This document shows, piece by piece, positions 7,739-18,768 of a stretch of DNA of 64,000 nucleotides. Made by a program: the position numbers and the translations under genes. This DNA is from Saccharomycopsis malanga. Taxonomy: Eukaryota; Ascomycota; Saccharomycetes; Ascoideales; Saccharomycopsidaceae. Numbering within the stretch: position 1 is the stretch's first letter; each line of letters begins with the position of its first letter. The stretch is taken from NCBI GenBank assembly GCA_004014935.1, contig CP025324.1, positions 2,170,501-2,234,500 on the forward strand, in the 5' to 3' direction. Below the pieces are notes generated by a model. That model searched no databases, was not told where the DNA came from, and was given only the letters and a program-made list of their open reading frames with translations.

Positions 7739-10700
7739 CTATTTTTCAGTCTCTTTAGTCTCTGCAACAACTTTACAGACCAAATCAGCAGCTTCGACGT
7801 TGTCGTTTTCCTTAACTGAGACATCTGAAACATTACCGTCTTGTGGGGCACTGATAACCATTTCCATTTTCATGGCTGACAAAACACACAAAGGTTCGCC
7901 CTTTTTCACCTGGGAGCCATTGTGTACTTTGACTTCCACAATGACACCTGCCATTGGGGCGCCTACTTCTTCTGGTTTATGAGTGTCCGCTTTGAGTTTG
8001 GCCACTTTTTCAACCTTGGCGTTTTTGTCTTCAACAGTGACTTTTCTCAACTCACCGTTCAACTCATAATAAACTTCTTTTTTTCCGTCGGCAACTTCAG
8101 AAATAGCAGTCATCTTGAAAATCAAAATCTTACCCTTCTCTATTTCTATGGAAATCTCTTCTTCCAACTTGGGAGGGGCCAAAAAGTAGCGTGTAGGTAT
8201 TACGGACAAGTCTCCATATTTCTCTTTGATTTTTTGGAAATCTTCATACACCTTTGGATACATGTTGTACGAGGCCACGTCATCTTCCGTAATGTTCTCA
8301 TAACGGTTCGACAAGTCTTCCTTGATAGCCTTGAGATCAAACGGAGCCAATTCCAAGCCTGGGCGTACATTCAACTTTCTTCTTTTGCCACGTAAAATGT
8401 CGGTGCGCAATGGTTCTGGAAAGCCGCCATACGGTTGACCAATCTTGCCTTCGAAAAAGTCCAACACAGAGTCTGGGAAGTCTAGGGATCCAGCAAGTCT
8501 TTTGACGTCATCGGCGCTTAACTTGTTGGACACCATAAATTGAGCCAAGTCTCCTACAACCTTGGACGTAGGCGTGACCTTTACAATGTCGCCTAACAAG
8601 TAGTTGGCCTCGCGGTATGCCGCTCTGGTCTCCAACCACCGCTCACCCAAACCAACCTGTTGGGCCTGGAAAATCAAGTTTGTCAACTGACCTCCCGGAA
8701 TTTCATGGACGTACACCTCTGGATCTGGACCTTTCAAATCTGCTTCAAAGACGCTATAAAGTAAACGCATCTGAGCCCAATAGGTATCAATCTCTGTCAA
8801 TTGATGGGCATCCAACCCAGTAGGGATGTCGTCCAATGACGCAATAAAAGCATTAATGGAAGGTTGTGACGTCAAACCTGACAACGAATTTGTTGCGCAA
8901 TCCACAACATCTGCCCCGGCCTTGGCGCACGCCACCATGGAGGCCACGCCAGTTCCTGCAGAGTCATGCGTATGCACATGTATAGGCAAGTGAGGAAATT
9001 TTCTTCTGATAGCGCCTATCAATTGGGTGGCGGCGCTTGGACGCAACGTACCTGCCATATCCTTGATGCCCAAAATGTGTGTTCCCATGGCAACAACCTT
9101 CTCTACAAACTCAAGATAATATTCCAAGTTGTACTTCTTACCTGGCTGCAACATGTCTCCAGAATAACATACAGTGGCTTCCACAACACCACCTGCCTTC
9201 TTCACCGCATCAACCCCCACTTTCAACTGCTCCAAATCGTTCAACGCATCAAACACCCGGAACACATCCACTCCATTGTCCTTTGCTTGCTTCACAAAAT
9301 GGTCAATTGCATTGTCCGGTAACGAAGAGTATGCCACCCCGTTGGCGCCTCTAAGTAACATTTGGAACGGAATGTTTGGCACAGCTTTTCTCATTTGCCG
9401 TAATCTCTCCCATGGATCCTCATACAAGAAACGCATTGCAACATCAAATGTAGCGCCACCCCAACATTCTAATGCAAAGGCACCTTGTAATGCATGCGAT
9501 GTTGCCGGTGCAACTGCAAGCAAATCGTAAGTCCGCACTCTTGTTGCTAATAACGACTGGTGCGCATCTCTCCATGTAGTGTCCATAATCAAACAACCTT
9601 TATTGTTCCGCACAGCCTCTGCAAAAGCCTCTGGCCCCTTCTCTACCAACACATTTCTCCAACCCTTGGATGCCGGACTCGAAATATCAATAACATTTCC
9701 CGTGGCATCATGAATAGCCGGAATAATCGGCTCCGTGAGCAACTTGGGTAATCCTCTTTGACCCTTGATCGAAGACCCATTGACAGCCAAGTCTGCAAGA
9801 TAATGCAAGATCTTTTGGGCTCTGTTACGTGATGTCACCATCTCAAATAGCTGCGGAGTGTCGTCAATAAATGTAGTCCAACAGTCACCCTCAATAAAGG
9901 TCGGATGTGTTAAGAGCGTCAACAAGAACGGAATGTTGGTTTTCACTCCACGGATCCGGAACTCAATCAACGCCCGGATCATCTTTCTCCGGGCAATTTC
10001 ATAAGTGCTTCCAGAACATGAACATTTGACCAACATGGAATCGTAATGTGGGGAAATCACGCTTCCTGCGAACCCATTACCGCCATCTAACCGCACACCA
10101 TTACCACCTGCAGAACGGTACACTTCGATCTTTCCGGTGTCTGGTTGAAATCCCTTTGCTGGATCTTCGGTGGTGATTCTGCACTGGATGGCAAAGCCAC
10201 GGGTAGTGATTTTGTCTTGCAAAAGTCCCAAATCCGTCAAAGAAGCACCGGCGGTGATTTGAATTTGCGCACTCACAATATCAACTCCGGTAATTTCCTC
10301 TGTAATAGTGTGTTCTACTTGAATCCGGGGGTTAATCTCGATAAAGTAATGTCTGTTCTGCGCGTCAACCAAAAACTCTGCAGTGCCCGCATTAACGTAG
10401 TTTGCAGTCTTGGCCAACTTGACCGCATCAGTAAGAATTGCATTACGCGTCTCAATAGGAATGGTTTTTGCTGGAGCAATCTCAACAACCTTTTGATGTC
10501 TTCTTTGAACAGAGCAATCTCTTTCAAATAAATGAATGACATTTCCGTAAGAATCAGCAAGCAATTGTACTTCAATATGTTTTGGTTTGTCCAAAAACCG
10601 CTCTACAAAACAAGTTCCATTACCAAAAGCGCTCTTGGCTTCAGAAGTCGCTCTACTGAATGCGTCTCTGATGTCGTCACCTTCACGCACAACCCGCATG

Positions 10701-11281
10701 CCTCTGCCACCGCCACCAAATGCAGCCTTGATAATAACCGGGAAACCGTACTTGGCAACAAATTCCTCCGCCTCTTCCGGACTGGAAATTGGACCCGGGG
10801 TTCCCGGTACTGTTGGAACATTGGCCTTCTCTGCTAAATACCGGGCGCTTACCTTATCACCCACTGAATCAATCACCTCTGGAGGAGGACCAATCCACTT
10901 GATGCCACTGGCGATAACCTTTTTGGCAAATTCTGAGTTTTCAGACAAAAACCCATAGCCAGGATGGATCATATCCACACCATGTTTCTGAGCAATCTTG
11001 ATAATCTCGTCGATTTGTAAGTACGCCTGGACTGGGGAAAACTGGCCCTTTGCTCCAATTGCATAGGCTTCATCAGCCTTCAAACGATGCATTGACAAAC
11101 GATCTTCATGAGAATAAATGGCTACAGTCTGCAACGACAATTCATGTGCAGTTCTGAAGATTCTGATAGGAATCTCGCCTCTATTGGCTACCAAAATCTT
11201 CTTCAAAGAGCCCAAGACAGAATGACCATCTCTGAGCTCGTTGATGTTCGACGGCTTCCGTGTTTTCGAACCCTCTGACAT
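7739..11281 (-). CDS. PYC2: Pyruvate carboxylase
   Basis: A complete 1180-residue cytosolic pyruvate carboxylase, the biotin enzyme that makes oxaloacetate from pyruvate, bicarbonate and ATP to refill the TCA cycle and feed gluconeogenesis. Domains in order: biotin carboxylase (KILVANRGEIPIRIF; ATP-grasp glycine loop KAAFGGGGRGMRVV; EINPRIQVEHT), carboxyltransferase from about residue 560 (DTTWRDAHQSLLATR; KDMAGTLRP; HVHTHDSAGT), and a C-terminal biotinyl domain with AMKMEM, the biotinylated lysine being about K1138. Length equals yeast Pyc1/Pyc2 (about 1180). I found no in-frame CTG codon in the downstream half that I checked. No second copy is in the window, so the choice of PYC1 or PYC2 is only naming. 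Confidence 0.96.
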   Translation of the reverse strand: MSEGSKTRKPSNINELRDGHSVLGSLKKILVANRGEIPIRIFRTAHELSLQTVAIYSHEDRLSMHRLKADEAYAIGAKGQFSPVQAYLQIDEIIKIAQKHGVDMIHPGYGFLSENSEFAKKVIASGIKWIGPPPEVIDSVGDKVSARYLAEKANVPTVPGTPGPISSPEEAEEFVAKYGFPVIIKAAFGGGGRGMRVVREGDDIRDAFSRATSEAKSAFGNGTCFVERFLDKPKHIEVQLLADSYGNVIHLFERDCSVQRRHQKVVEIAPAKTIPIETRNAILTDAVKLAKTANYVNAGTAEFLVDAQNRHYFIEINPRIQVEHTITEEITGVDIVSAQIQITAGASLTDLGLLQDKITTRGFAIQCRITTEDPAKGFQPDTGKIEVYRSAGGNGVRLDGGNGFAGSVISPHYDSMLVKCSCSGSTYEIARRKMIRALIEFRIRGVKTNIPFLLTLLTHPTFIEGDCWTTFIDDTPQLFEMVTSRNRAQKILHYLADLAVNGSSIKGQRGLPKLLTEPIIPAIHDATGNVIDISSPASKGWRNVLVEKGPEAFAEAVRNNKGCLIMDTTWRDAHQSLLATRVRTYDLLAVAPATSHALQGAFALECWGGATFDVAMRFLYEDPWERLRQMRKAVPNIPFQMLLRGANGVAYSSLPDNAIDHFVKQAKDNGVDVFRVFDALNDLEQLKVGVDAVKKAGGVVEATVCYSGDMLQPGKKYNLEYYLEFVEKVVAMGTHILGIKDMAGTLRPSAATQLIGAIRRKFPHLPIHVHTHDSAGTGVASMVACAKAGADVVDCATNSLSGLTSQPSINAFIASLDDIPTGLDAHQLTEIDTYWAQMRLLYSVFEADLKGPDPEVYVHEIPGGQLTNLIFQAQQVGLGERWLETRAAYREANYLLGDIVKVTPTSKVVGDLAQFMVSNKLSADDVKRLAGSLDFPDSVLDFFEGKIGQPYGGFPEPLRTDILRGKRRKLNVRPGLELAPFDLKAIKEDLSNRYENITEDDVASYNMYPKVYEDFQKIKEKYGDLSVIPTRYFLAPPKLEEEISIEIEKGKILIFKMTAISEVADGKKEVYYELNGELRKVTVEDKNAKVEKVAKLKADTHKPEEVGAPMAGVIVEVKVHNGSQVKKGEPLCVLSAMKMEMVISAPQDGNVSDVSVKENDNVEAADLVCKVVAETKETEK

Positions 11282-12136
11282 TATCCTCGATAAGTCTTTT
11301 AGATAATTCTAGTAGCAGAACAAACAACTAAATTACACTCGACGAGATGAGTTGCTCTCTAAATAGTATATTCGAGATGACTAACCCGACTGACGATCGT
11401 AGAAAAAAAGATGAAAAAATGACCCAAATTGTGCAATAAATACAACAAGTGGGGGCAGTTTGCTCTTTATAAGGTAATAAATTTGTGATTTTCTGGCACT
11501 ATCCTTCTTCCGTTAATTTACCAAAAACTGTTTAATATTATTCCATCCAAATTAATAACTTTATTATAGTCTTAGCCCATACAAACTTGTATATTTCAAC
11601 AATCGTCAACACTATAAAAAAATCCCCGGGAACCAATGCTTATGCGCTCATATGTGCAGTGCTGCATGATGTTGTATGGTTTTCAATGATGTATGCATTG
11701 AACGGCATAATCATGCATCGGGCTGGAGGAAATGATTATAGTTGGCAGTTTCGGGTCAAATGCCCAGAAATACTGGGAATTGTAGGGGGTATTGTTGTTT
11801 GGAGAATGGTGGATGGCCAGCGTGGGATGTGAAATCGACAAGAAAAGTTGTTGATTGGCAATTGTTCAATGATAATTGTGGAATGGCAATTGTTGATTGG
11901 CAATTGTTGATTGACAATTGTTACTTTGAAAAGGTGCCTTGTACTGATCATTGAAATGTCATATCTTTTGATATGATCTATCAAATTGGCCAAATATTGA
12001 TGTTAACAATTACTATACCCGGGAATACCAGCTGATGAGAGTTAGTGGGCTGTGCTCCGGGAGGCAAAGACTGTACGGAAAGCATTATGACGTTTTGCTA
12101 TAATCAGTTGTAGTTGGATGTTAAGAATTGGTAGAA
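11282..12136. other. PYC upstream region, no gene seen
   Basis: It contains a cluster of TGCAT words at 11664-11722 (CTGCATG, TATGCATTG, CATGCATCG), about 390 bp upstream of the PYC ATG, and short repeats of GGCAATTGTTGATT at 11855-11922. The short reading frames here are not supported by any family resemblance. Confidence 0.5.
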
Positions 12137-12252
12137 ATATCAACAAATATTAACAAATATTAACAAATATTAACAATTATTAACAAATATTAACAATTAT
12201 TAACAAATATTAACAATTATTAACAAATATTAACAATTATTAACAATTATCA
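12137..12252. repeat. 10-bp tandem repeat
   Basis: About eleven units alternating ATTAACAAAT and ATTAACAATT with almost no divergence, suggesting recent expansion. It sits in the long PYC-AKR intergenic region. Confidence 0.85.
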
Positions 12253-12274
12253 ATGCCTAGGAACGCCCTGACAT

Positions 12275-12350
12275 TCTAGTGCTTAGGTACCAAACCTTGC
12301 TGGTAATAACGTTTATAGAAAACAGACGTATACTAAGCTTGAAATATATG
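12275..12350 (+). mobile_element. Possible SINE-like 3' fragment, decayed
   Basis: Weak match to the 3' end of the family: ACCTTGCTGG, AACGTTTATAG, ACGTATACTAAGCTTGAAAT and ATATGCTTATTATC. Only the last 25 bases are convincing. Confidence 0.35.
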
Positions 12351-12352
12351 CT

Positions 12353-13440
12353 TATTATCAACACCAATAATAAGTTATGACAAGTTGTAAAGATAGTATG
12401 AGATTTTATAAGACGTTGAAATAATGAGAAGTGATCTTGCATCTTATAAATTATATAGATGGTGATAAGTAACAATTTTTAAAGAAAAAGCATTATTGCC
12501 AGCAGGAATGTCGACAGTATGGTACTCTTTTTAGAAAATGTGACCACGATTTTATTGCTAAACACTAGAAAAGTTCGGTTGTATGGGAAAAGAGATCCTT
12601 AGTGGGGCTTTTTCAATCTGACCTTGGTGATGCTGGACGAGTATTTAGGTGATGATGATGAGTGTGAACAACTACAGTTGGTTAAGATATGCAGTATAAC
12701 GTGCCACCTCATTTTTAGAAATCTTATAAATCCTGTTTCATATACTTCATGATTTCTTTCCTTTTATTTTGTTTTCCTGGTATGATATTTACAGTCTAAA
12801 GCTACAAAATTCCTACAATTTGGTTTAGAAAGTATCAAATATACTCAAGGTTGTCAATTGTAAAAACTTTAAAATTTTAACGCAATTTACGGAAACTTTT
12901 AATTTTAAAGTGTGAATGGTTAAACATTAATATTGTCAAAACAACTCTTACCAAACATTTATCTGAAATATCGATATGGACAACGCTGGCAATGAGCCGG
13001 TTTTTACCGGAGAAACATTCTTCTTTAAGATCAAATCATAGTTGGCAACAACCTTTCTATCAAAGCTATTAGTAAGTCACTTTTCCAATTCTATTAGTAA
13101 AAGCTCATCTAGTTTATTCATTCCCCGATGGGCTTCGGCACTTATTTCCTAATCGGGTCCCTAGTTCCGTGTTTACTGGTAATCAATGCCTATGGTCGTC
13201 GGTCTTAACGGGCATAATCTATTATACTCTTTATAGATATAATCTGGCTTACTCAGCAATTGTTTGGTTAAGCTTTTACCACTGGATATGGCATTGTAGC
13301 TTGCTATCGGATTTAAAAGGCTTTAGAACAAGTATAAAAAGACACAATACCCCCTTCGTTATTCGTTTATTCTGAAGCAAAGCCAGTTCAAACATCAGCA
13401 ACTGAAAAATCAAATAATCAAAATATCTAGAATATCAATC
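12353..13440. other. AKR upstream region, no gene seen
   Basis: AT-rich. Near the reductase start there are CGG/CCG triplets with an inverted CCCGAT...ATCGGG at about 13123-13157, and a TATA-like TATAAAAAG at about 13333, consistent with a regulated promoter. Zinc-cluster control is only a guess. Confidence 0.4.
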
Positions 13441-14469
13441 ATGACAATTGTACCAGAATACCAAACATTGGGAACCTCCGGGTTGAAAATTTCAAAAATC
13501 ATTGTTGGTTGCATGTCCTTTGGCTCAAAGGAATGGTTTCCATGGGTTGTTGAAGATGAGGAGGAAGTGATGCGAGTTTTGCTTAAATGCTACGAGTCTG
13601 GGTTGAGAACCTTTGACACCGCAGACATTTACTCAAACGGTCATTCCGAAGAGCTTCTTGGAAAGTTTATTAAAAAGTACAATATTCCAAGAGAAAAGAT
13701 TGTTATCATGTCGAAATGTTGTATGCCGGTTGTTCCAGAAGACAAAAGTTTCTTTTTCATGACAGCAGACCCAACAAAATATCCTCCTCATGAACTTGTC
13801 AACCGTGGTGGCTTGTCAAGAAAGCATATCTTCGATGCTGTGAAGGCTTCCACCGAAAGACTTGGTACCTATATGGATGTCTTGCAAATCCATAGATTGG
13901 ACGACACCCCAAAGGTTGAGATCATGAAAGCTTTGAACGATGTTGTTGAAGCAGGACATGCTCGTTACATTGGTGCTTCTTCTATGAAAGCCACAGAGTT
14001 TGCTGAGTTGCAGTTTATTGCCGAGAAGAATGGCTGGTTCAAGTTTATTAGTATGCAAAATCATTACAATTTGCTCTATCGTGAGGAAGAACGTGAAATG
14101 ATCCCATTCTGTCAAAATTCTTCCCTTGGTGAAGTCACTTGTATTCCTTGGTCACCTTTGGAAGGCGGTGTTTTGGCAAGACCATATGGTGCCCCATCAA
14201 CTACAAACAGACAGGTATTTATCCCTAGAAACACAGATGCTGACAAAGCCATTATTTCTAGAGTTGAAGAGGTGGCTAAGAAACATGGTGCTAGTATGGC
14301 TAATGTAGCCACCGCTTGGATGTTGGCCAAGGGCCATTGTCCAATCATTGGTATTACCTCTGAGAAAAGAGTTGATGAAACCCTCAAATCATTTGAGTTG
14401 AAGTTGTCTGAGGATGAGATGAAATACTTGGAGGAGCCTTATGTTGCAAAGGATTTTACTTTATTGTAG
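13441..14469 (+). CDS. Aldo/keto reductase, yeast aryl-alcohol dehydrogenase type
   Basis: A 342-residue NAD(P)H-dependent aldo/keto reductase with a TIM-barrel fold. The catalytic tetrad is visible: D59 (LRTFDTADIY), Y64, K92 (IVIMSK) and H151 (DVLQIHRLD). Nucleotide-binding elements GASSMKATEFAELQ and the late GITSEKRVDETLKSF are present. It resembles the Candida Csh1/Ifd family of putative aryl-alcohol dehydrogenases. The physiological substrate is not known for most members. A close paralogue lies 560 bp downstream in the opposite orientation. The upstream TATA and sparse long promoter suggest inducible expression. Confidence 0.9.
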   Translation: MTIVPEYQTLGTSGLKISKIIVGCMSFGSKEWFPWVVEDEEEVMRVLLKCYESGLRTFDTADIYSNGHSEELLGKFIKKYNIPREKIVIMSKCCMPVVPEDKSFFFMTADPTKYPPHELVNRGGLSRKHIFDAVKASTERLGTYMDVLQIHRLDDTPKVEIMKALNDVVEAGHARYIGASSMKATEFAELQFIAEKNGWFKFISMQNHYNLLYREEEREMIPFCQNSSLGEVTCIPWSPLEGGVLARPYGAPSTTNRQVFIPRNTDADKAIISRVEEVAKKHGASMANVATAWMLAKGHCPIIGITSEKRVDETLKSFELKLSEDEMKYLEEPYVAKDFTLL

Positions 14470-15028
14470 TCTGAGAGTAGTATTTATTAAATATATGGTT
14501 AAAAAAAGTTTATTATTTTGATACTGCCGTGTAGTTTTGTAGGATTTAAACAGTATGGATTAGATATATCAGAAGAAGTAGAAACAAGGGAGACCGTAAA
14601 TACAGGAGTGACTAGTAGCCACATTCAAACTTCTTCATGATATTCTGCACTTATCAATCATACTATTCATTACCAAGACGCTAGATCAATTCCAATAGTG
14701 ATCAATAGAATGAGAGAATATTTATAGCAGTTTAAAATATAAATATGAATAAACAGCTTAAAAGCGGTAAATAACTAAAAGAGAAGAACGAGTAAACGTA
14801 ATAAACCCAATGGGCAGAAGTGTTCGTATCAATACAGTAAATTAATTTACAAAGTGTTCTAGAAAATCAAAAACATATTTGCAGCATTAACTACTCTTGA
14901 AAGTTGTGATGCAGAAATACATAGTAAATGGTCGCAAATAAAGTCTGCTAAAGTGGAGCACAATTAAGTAAACTAAGTGTTACCAACATATGCTCAAATA
15001 TTTACCGAAATCCAAATATCGAGCATTC
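14470..15028. other. Region between convergent reductases, nothing seen
   Basis: The 3' flanks of both reductase genes. AT-rich, without recognisable repeats, SINE-like copies or RNA genes. Confidence 0.5.
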
Positions 15029-16075
15029 TCAGGTCAACGATTCCTTAGGAACATAAGGCTCTTCAAGAAACTTGATGTCTTCCTCTGTTAATTTCACGTC
15101 GAATGCTTTGATGGTATCGTCGACTCTCTTAAGCGAGCTGATGCCTACAATAGGACAATGACCTTTAGCCAAAACCCAAGCGGTAGCAATATTGGCCATG
15201 CTAACGTTGTGTTTTTTAGCCATTTCCTCGACTCTGTTGATAATCTCTTCATCGACCTTTGACATTGCATCCAAACCCACTCTTTTGATGGTGGCATCTG
15301 TTTTGTATCTTATGGAGTCTGAGGTGTTACCCAATGGTTTTGCAAGAACACCTCTGGCAATTGGCGACCAAGGAATACAGGTAACTTTTCCAAGAGAGGA
15401 GTTGTTACAAAATGGAATCATTTCACGTTCTTCCTCACGATAGAGCAAATTGTAATAGTTTTGCATGCTTACAAACTTGAACCAGCCATTCTTCTCGGCA
15501 ATAAACTGCAACTCAGCGAACTCGGTGGCTTTCATAGAAGAAGCACCAATATAACGTGTATGTCCTGCTTCAACAACATCATTCAATGCTTTCATAATTT
15601 CCTTTTTAGGAGTGCTGTCCAAACGGTGGATTTGCAAGACATCTATGTAAGTACCCAATCTATCAACTGATGCCTGGACCGCATCGAAAATATGTTTACG
15701 CGAAAGACCTTTGGAATTGACATACTCGTAGTCAGGCTTGTCGGTTGCTTTGAAGCCTAATCGGAAACCCAAATCTTGTGGTTCCACGGCAAAAAACAAT
15801 TTTGTCAAAATGACAATTCTATCACGAGCAATGTTGTATTTTTTGAGAAACTTGCCGAGAAGCTTCTCGGAAAGACCATTGGAATAAACATCCGCTGTAT
15901 CAAACGTTCTCAATCCCGCCTGGTAACATTTGTAAAGAATCTCCATGACCTCGTCCTCGTTCTCAAGACACCAACCAGCCCACTCTTTGGACCCAAATGT
16001 CATACATCCAACAATAATCTTTGAGATGTTGAGCCCAGACTCACCTAATGTTTGATAGTTTGATACGTCCACCAT
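15029..16075 (-). CDS. Aldo/keto reductase paralogue, convergent with the first
   Basis: A 348-residue aldo/keto reductase of the same subfamily. I start at the ATG at 16075 (MVDVSNYQTLGESGL), which aligns with the start of the first paralogue; the frame is open further upstream but without a convincing ATG. Tetrad: D59, Y64, K92 and H150. The central part (about residues 123-250) is nearly identical to the neighbour, at protein and DNA level. The N- and C-terminal thirds are clearly more diverged, which suggests gene conversion within an inverted pair. Related to Candida Csh1/Ifd proteins; substrate unknown. Confidence 0.9.
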   Translation of the reverse strand: MVDVSNYQTLGESGLNISKIIVGCMTFGSKEWAGWCLENEDEVMEILYKCYQAGLRTFDTADVYSNGLSEKLLGKFLKKYNIARDRIVILTKLFFAVEPQDLGFRLGFKATDKPDYEYVNSKGLSRKHIFDAVQASVDRLGTYIDVLQIHRLDSTPKKEIMKALNDVVEAGHTRYIGASSMKATEFAELQFIAEKNGWFKFVSMQNYYNLLYREEEREMIPFCNNSSLGKVTCIPWSPIARGVLAKPLGNTSDSIRYKTDATIKRVGLDAMSKVDEEIINRVEEMAKKHNVSMANIATAWVLAKGHCPIVGISSLKRVDDTIKAFDVKLTEEDIKFLEEPYVPKESLT

Positions 16076-17380
16076 TGCAATTGGTATTTTATGATTGTAA
16101 GAAAGTTCTTTGTTTGATGGCAGTTTTCTACTCAATTGTTTGCTGTGAATAAAGCCTAAATTTATACCAGTTTGTAGACCAAGCTTACTGCTTGTATTAT
16201 TCACCGGTTTCTCGGTATCCCTTGATCACGTTGATATATGATACCGGATATAATGATAACTCCGAACATGTCAATTCCCTATCCACGAATACATTAGTAC
16301 TGGGTAGATATCTCATTGAATTAGGATGTAATCGTATTCAATTCAGTTAAAAGTGTATTGAATTTCAAATATTATACAAGTTTCATGGGTAAACTACTTA
16401 TGAATGAAGCTTTGTCAAGGGCCATTGACATCCAATTATCGTTTTATAGATGGTTTATTGGGCTCAACTAACGACTTGGTTGAAGCGTTTCAATAAGAAT
16501 GACAACTTGAGTGCTACAAAATGTTCCAAATTGTAAAGAACAAGAAAGTTTTTCACTTTGTGTATTTTAAATACTTACTGTGGCATTGTATTGATAATCA
16601 AAATTTCTCTTGCTATTCTAATCAGTCTCATTCAGCTCACCAATGCCAAAAGTATACATGTTTGATAAATGGTATTTTACATGTCGTCGTATTAATCAAT
16701 TACTGAATCCTAACAATTCAAAGTGCATTATAATTACCAAGACATGTCCTGGGTCATTAGCATTAATAGTAACCAATAAAATCAATCCTGTCTATTCACT
16801 AACCATTCCCAAGAGATATTTAAATTTCAATCCATGGCAAGCTGAGGCGAGCTTGGCATGTTGAATACTACAAGTCTAAACAAACTGCCAAATACCATCT
16901 TTCATTGGACTGTCAAGTGTGGCTGTTACATTTCATTAAAGCATACCCCCACCTCACACAGCTACACAGCCCATGATATCCAGCATACTATATCTAATGG
17001 TTATACGAAACACACCTATTGTGATGATTACCATCATAACAATACGGGCACCAGTGATATACGAGTTGGTCATTCTCTGACTAATTGTCATGCATTGTCA
17101 TGCATTACCATGCAGAGACCATGTGCATAACGTTGCTGGTCATTCTTCTCCTATATAGTGAGAAACTGCAGTTGTCGCAGGTGGGGGCCCCGGGGATAAC
17201 GCAATGTGCGCGGGTTTCGTCATCTCGGGGCCTCGGGGCCTCGGGTCACTCTGCCGTAAGACTATATAAGCAGGACATCTGCTGTCCATGAATAATTCAA
17301 TTTTTGATTTATATCTATCAAGTTGATAAATTATTAAATTACAGTTTATATTTAAAAAGCATAACATAACACATTCTACA
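16076..17380. other. Intergenic between reductase and small gene
   Basis: No gene seen up to about 17080. From 17085 to 17130 there are ATGCAT words, and 17170-17250 is unusually GC-rich with tandem CGGGGCCT units. A TATA-like CTATATAAGCAGG follows near 17262. The last 300 bp look like a strong, regulated promoter for the small reading frame at 17381. Confidence 0.5.
17164..17275 (+). promoter_or_regulatory. GC-rich upstream region plus TATA box of the small gene
   Basis: GTGGGGGCCCCGGGG followed by CTCGGGGCCTCGGGGCCTCG, then TATATAAG. The G-rich tandem words resemble zinc-finger factor sites of the stress-response kind, but no exact AGGGG STRE is repeated. The TATA lies about 115 bp upstream of the ATG at 17381, a normal distance in yeast. 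Confidence 0.4.
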
Positions 17381-17593
17381 ATGCCTAACAAGTTTCTTAC
17401 CTTGACCTCTGACTTGTCCAAGCCATTTGTCATCCCAAACATTTCTCCAATCAGTGGCGCTAAACAAACCAGAAGAGTTTCTGATGTTTCCAGTGTCGAC
17501 ATGGGTAGATCTGACTCTAGTATCAGCTTTTTGTCTCAAAACATGGACAGCAACAGCTCTAGTTCAGGTTCTGCTTTGAATATTGCTCTTTAA
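17381..17593 (+). CDS. Small serine-rich protein, unrecognised
   Basis: A 70-residue protein that I do not recognise. Evidence that it is real: a TATA box and long A-rich leader (AACATAACACATTCTACA before the ATG), an isolated position with its own GC-rich upstream region, and a non-random composition. The N-terminal third is hydrophobic/polar (FLTLTSDLSKPFVIPNISP). The middle has a basic patch with a protein-kinase-A type site (TRRVSDVSSVD). The C-terminal half is almost all Ser/Asp/Asn. No membrane segment or signal peptide. It is probably disordered and perhaps stress-induced, which is inference from the promoter only. It could be spurious. Confidence 0.55.
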   Translation: MPNKFLTLTSDLSKPFVIPNISPISGAKQTRRVSDVSSVDMGRSDSSISFLSQNMDSNSSSSGSALNIAL

Positions 17594-18540
17594 TATTTGC
17601 TACTTATTGATAGGCATTTCAAAACTTAATCATACTTTTGCCATATGGCCATGACTCTTCAATATTCTACGCTTTTTTTCCTATTTGTTTGGTATTATTT
17701 TTACGTCAATGCTTGATGCTGGTTTTTAGTTTTACAATTTCCCCCTAAAGGTGGGGGCGGGGCACCTGCATGGTTCTTTTTTCTTTCTACGGTTAACGTA
17801 TTTCACTTCTTGTCAGTGTTTTTATACTATATTTAGTCAATTTTATGATTGTGGACATTAATTTCTCTTGTATTTATGCTTTTTAATCGTAATATTTACA
17901 GTAGCACCTCTTTATTACCAGTAAATCAACCCAAATCAAACGGTAGATCCACGTTGTTGACCTCAATTGAAACTTTTTTTTTTCTCTTTTTAGAGAACGC
18001 ATGATAATGCATGTCATGCAGGCTGAAAAATCTACTAGAAATTTTCATTAAAAGGTCACACACCTTGAAAATTTTTACCTGTTAATAAATGATCATCATT
18101 CATGACTTGTCTGGATCTATTGTAGGACCCCGATAGAATGACGTGCGGAATTGTATGTACGTTGTTCGATATAGTCTGGTTTTGATATAAAGTTTGCTGG
18201 CCCTACAGAGTAGACGTGGGTATGAGTAGACGTAGGTATGCTTCATTTATAGAATATGACCAAAGTTACTCAATATCCTAGAGTATATATATGGTATCAT
18301 CAAAATTGCAAATATCAAAGTAACTTTGATATTCATGATACACTTATGGAACATGTTTCCAGAACCTTTGTAAATTCCGGGTTATTTTGCTTTCAAAAGT
18401 ACATCAGTGTCAATGCAAATGGTAATTAAATTTGGTGTGTCAATATAACCCAAGGAGTCGTAGAGTCATTTTTTTAAAAGTTGACGCAATTTTCAAGGTA
18501 AACTTAGTGAGTAAGAGTCATGAATACTGAATAAAAATAT
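17594..18540. other. Intergenic, no gene seen
   Basis: The 3' flank of the small gene with two G/C-rich words (CCCCTAAAGGTGGGGGCGGG at 17743) and a TGCAT/ATGCA group at 18000-18022. About 900 bp without a coding frame I can support. A non-coding RNA is possible but not shown. Confidence 0.45.
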
Positions 18541-18542
18541 TT

Positions 18543-18585
18543 AATTCAATAATTTTATATTTCGAGCCCAGTGCATACCAGTATA
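18543..18585 (-). mobile_element. SINE-like element, short 3' fragment
   Basis: On the minus strand: TACTGGTATGCACTGGGCTC then GAAATATAAAATTATT, the diagnostic 3' end of the family with an ATT tail and nothing else. Confidence 0.6.
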
Positions 18586-18768
18586 TTATATCAAAGACTT
18601 TAAATGCTGATAATATACAAATTTGTAGACCAAATTATACCATTTTCCAATGGTGGTGTAATCAAAATAGGCAAGTCATTATTATAAACTCTCAAAATGG
18701 ATTAGGAAACAATCTACAGCCATTATAAATTAAAACATGTATTTATCAGTTGATGTTACAACAAACCA

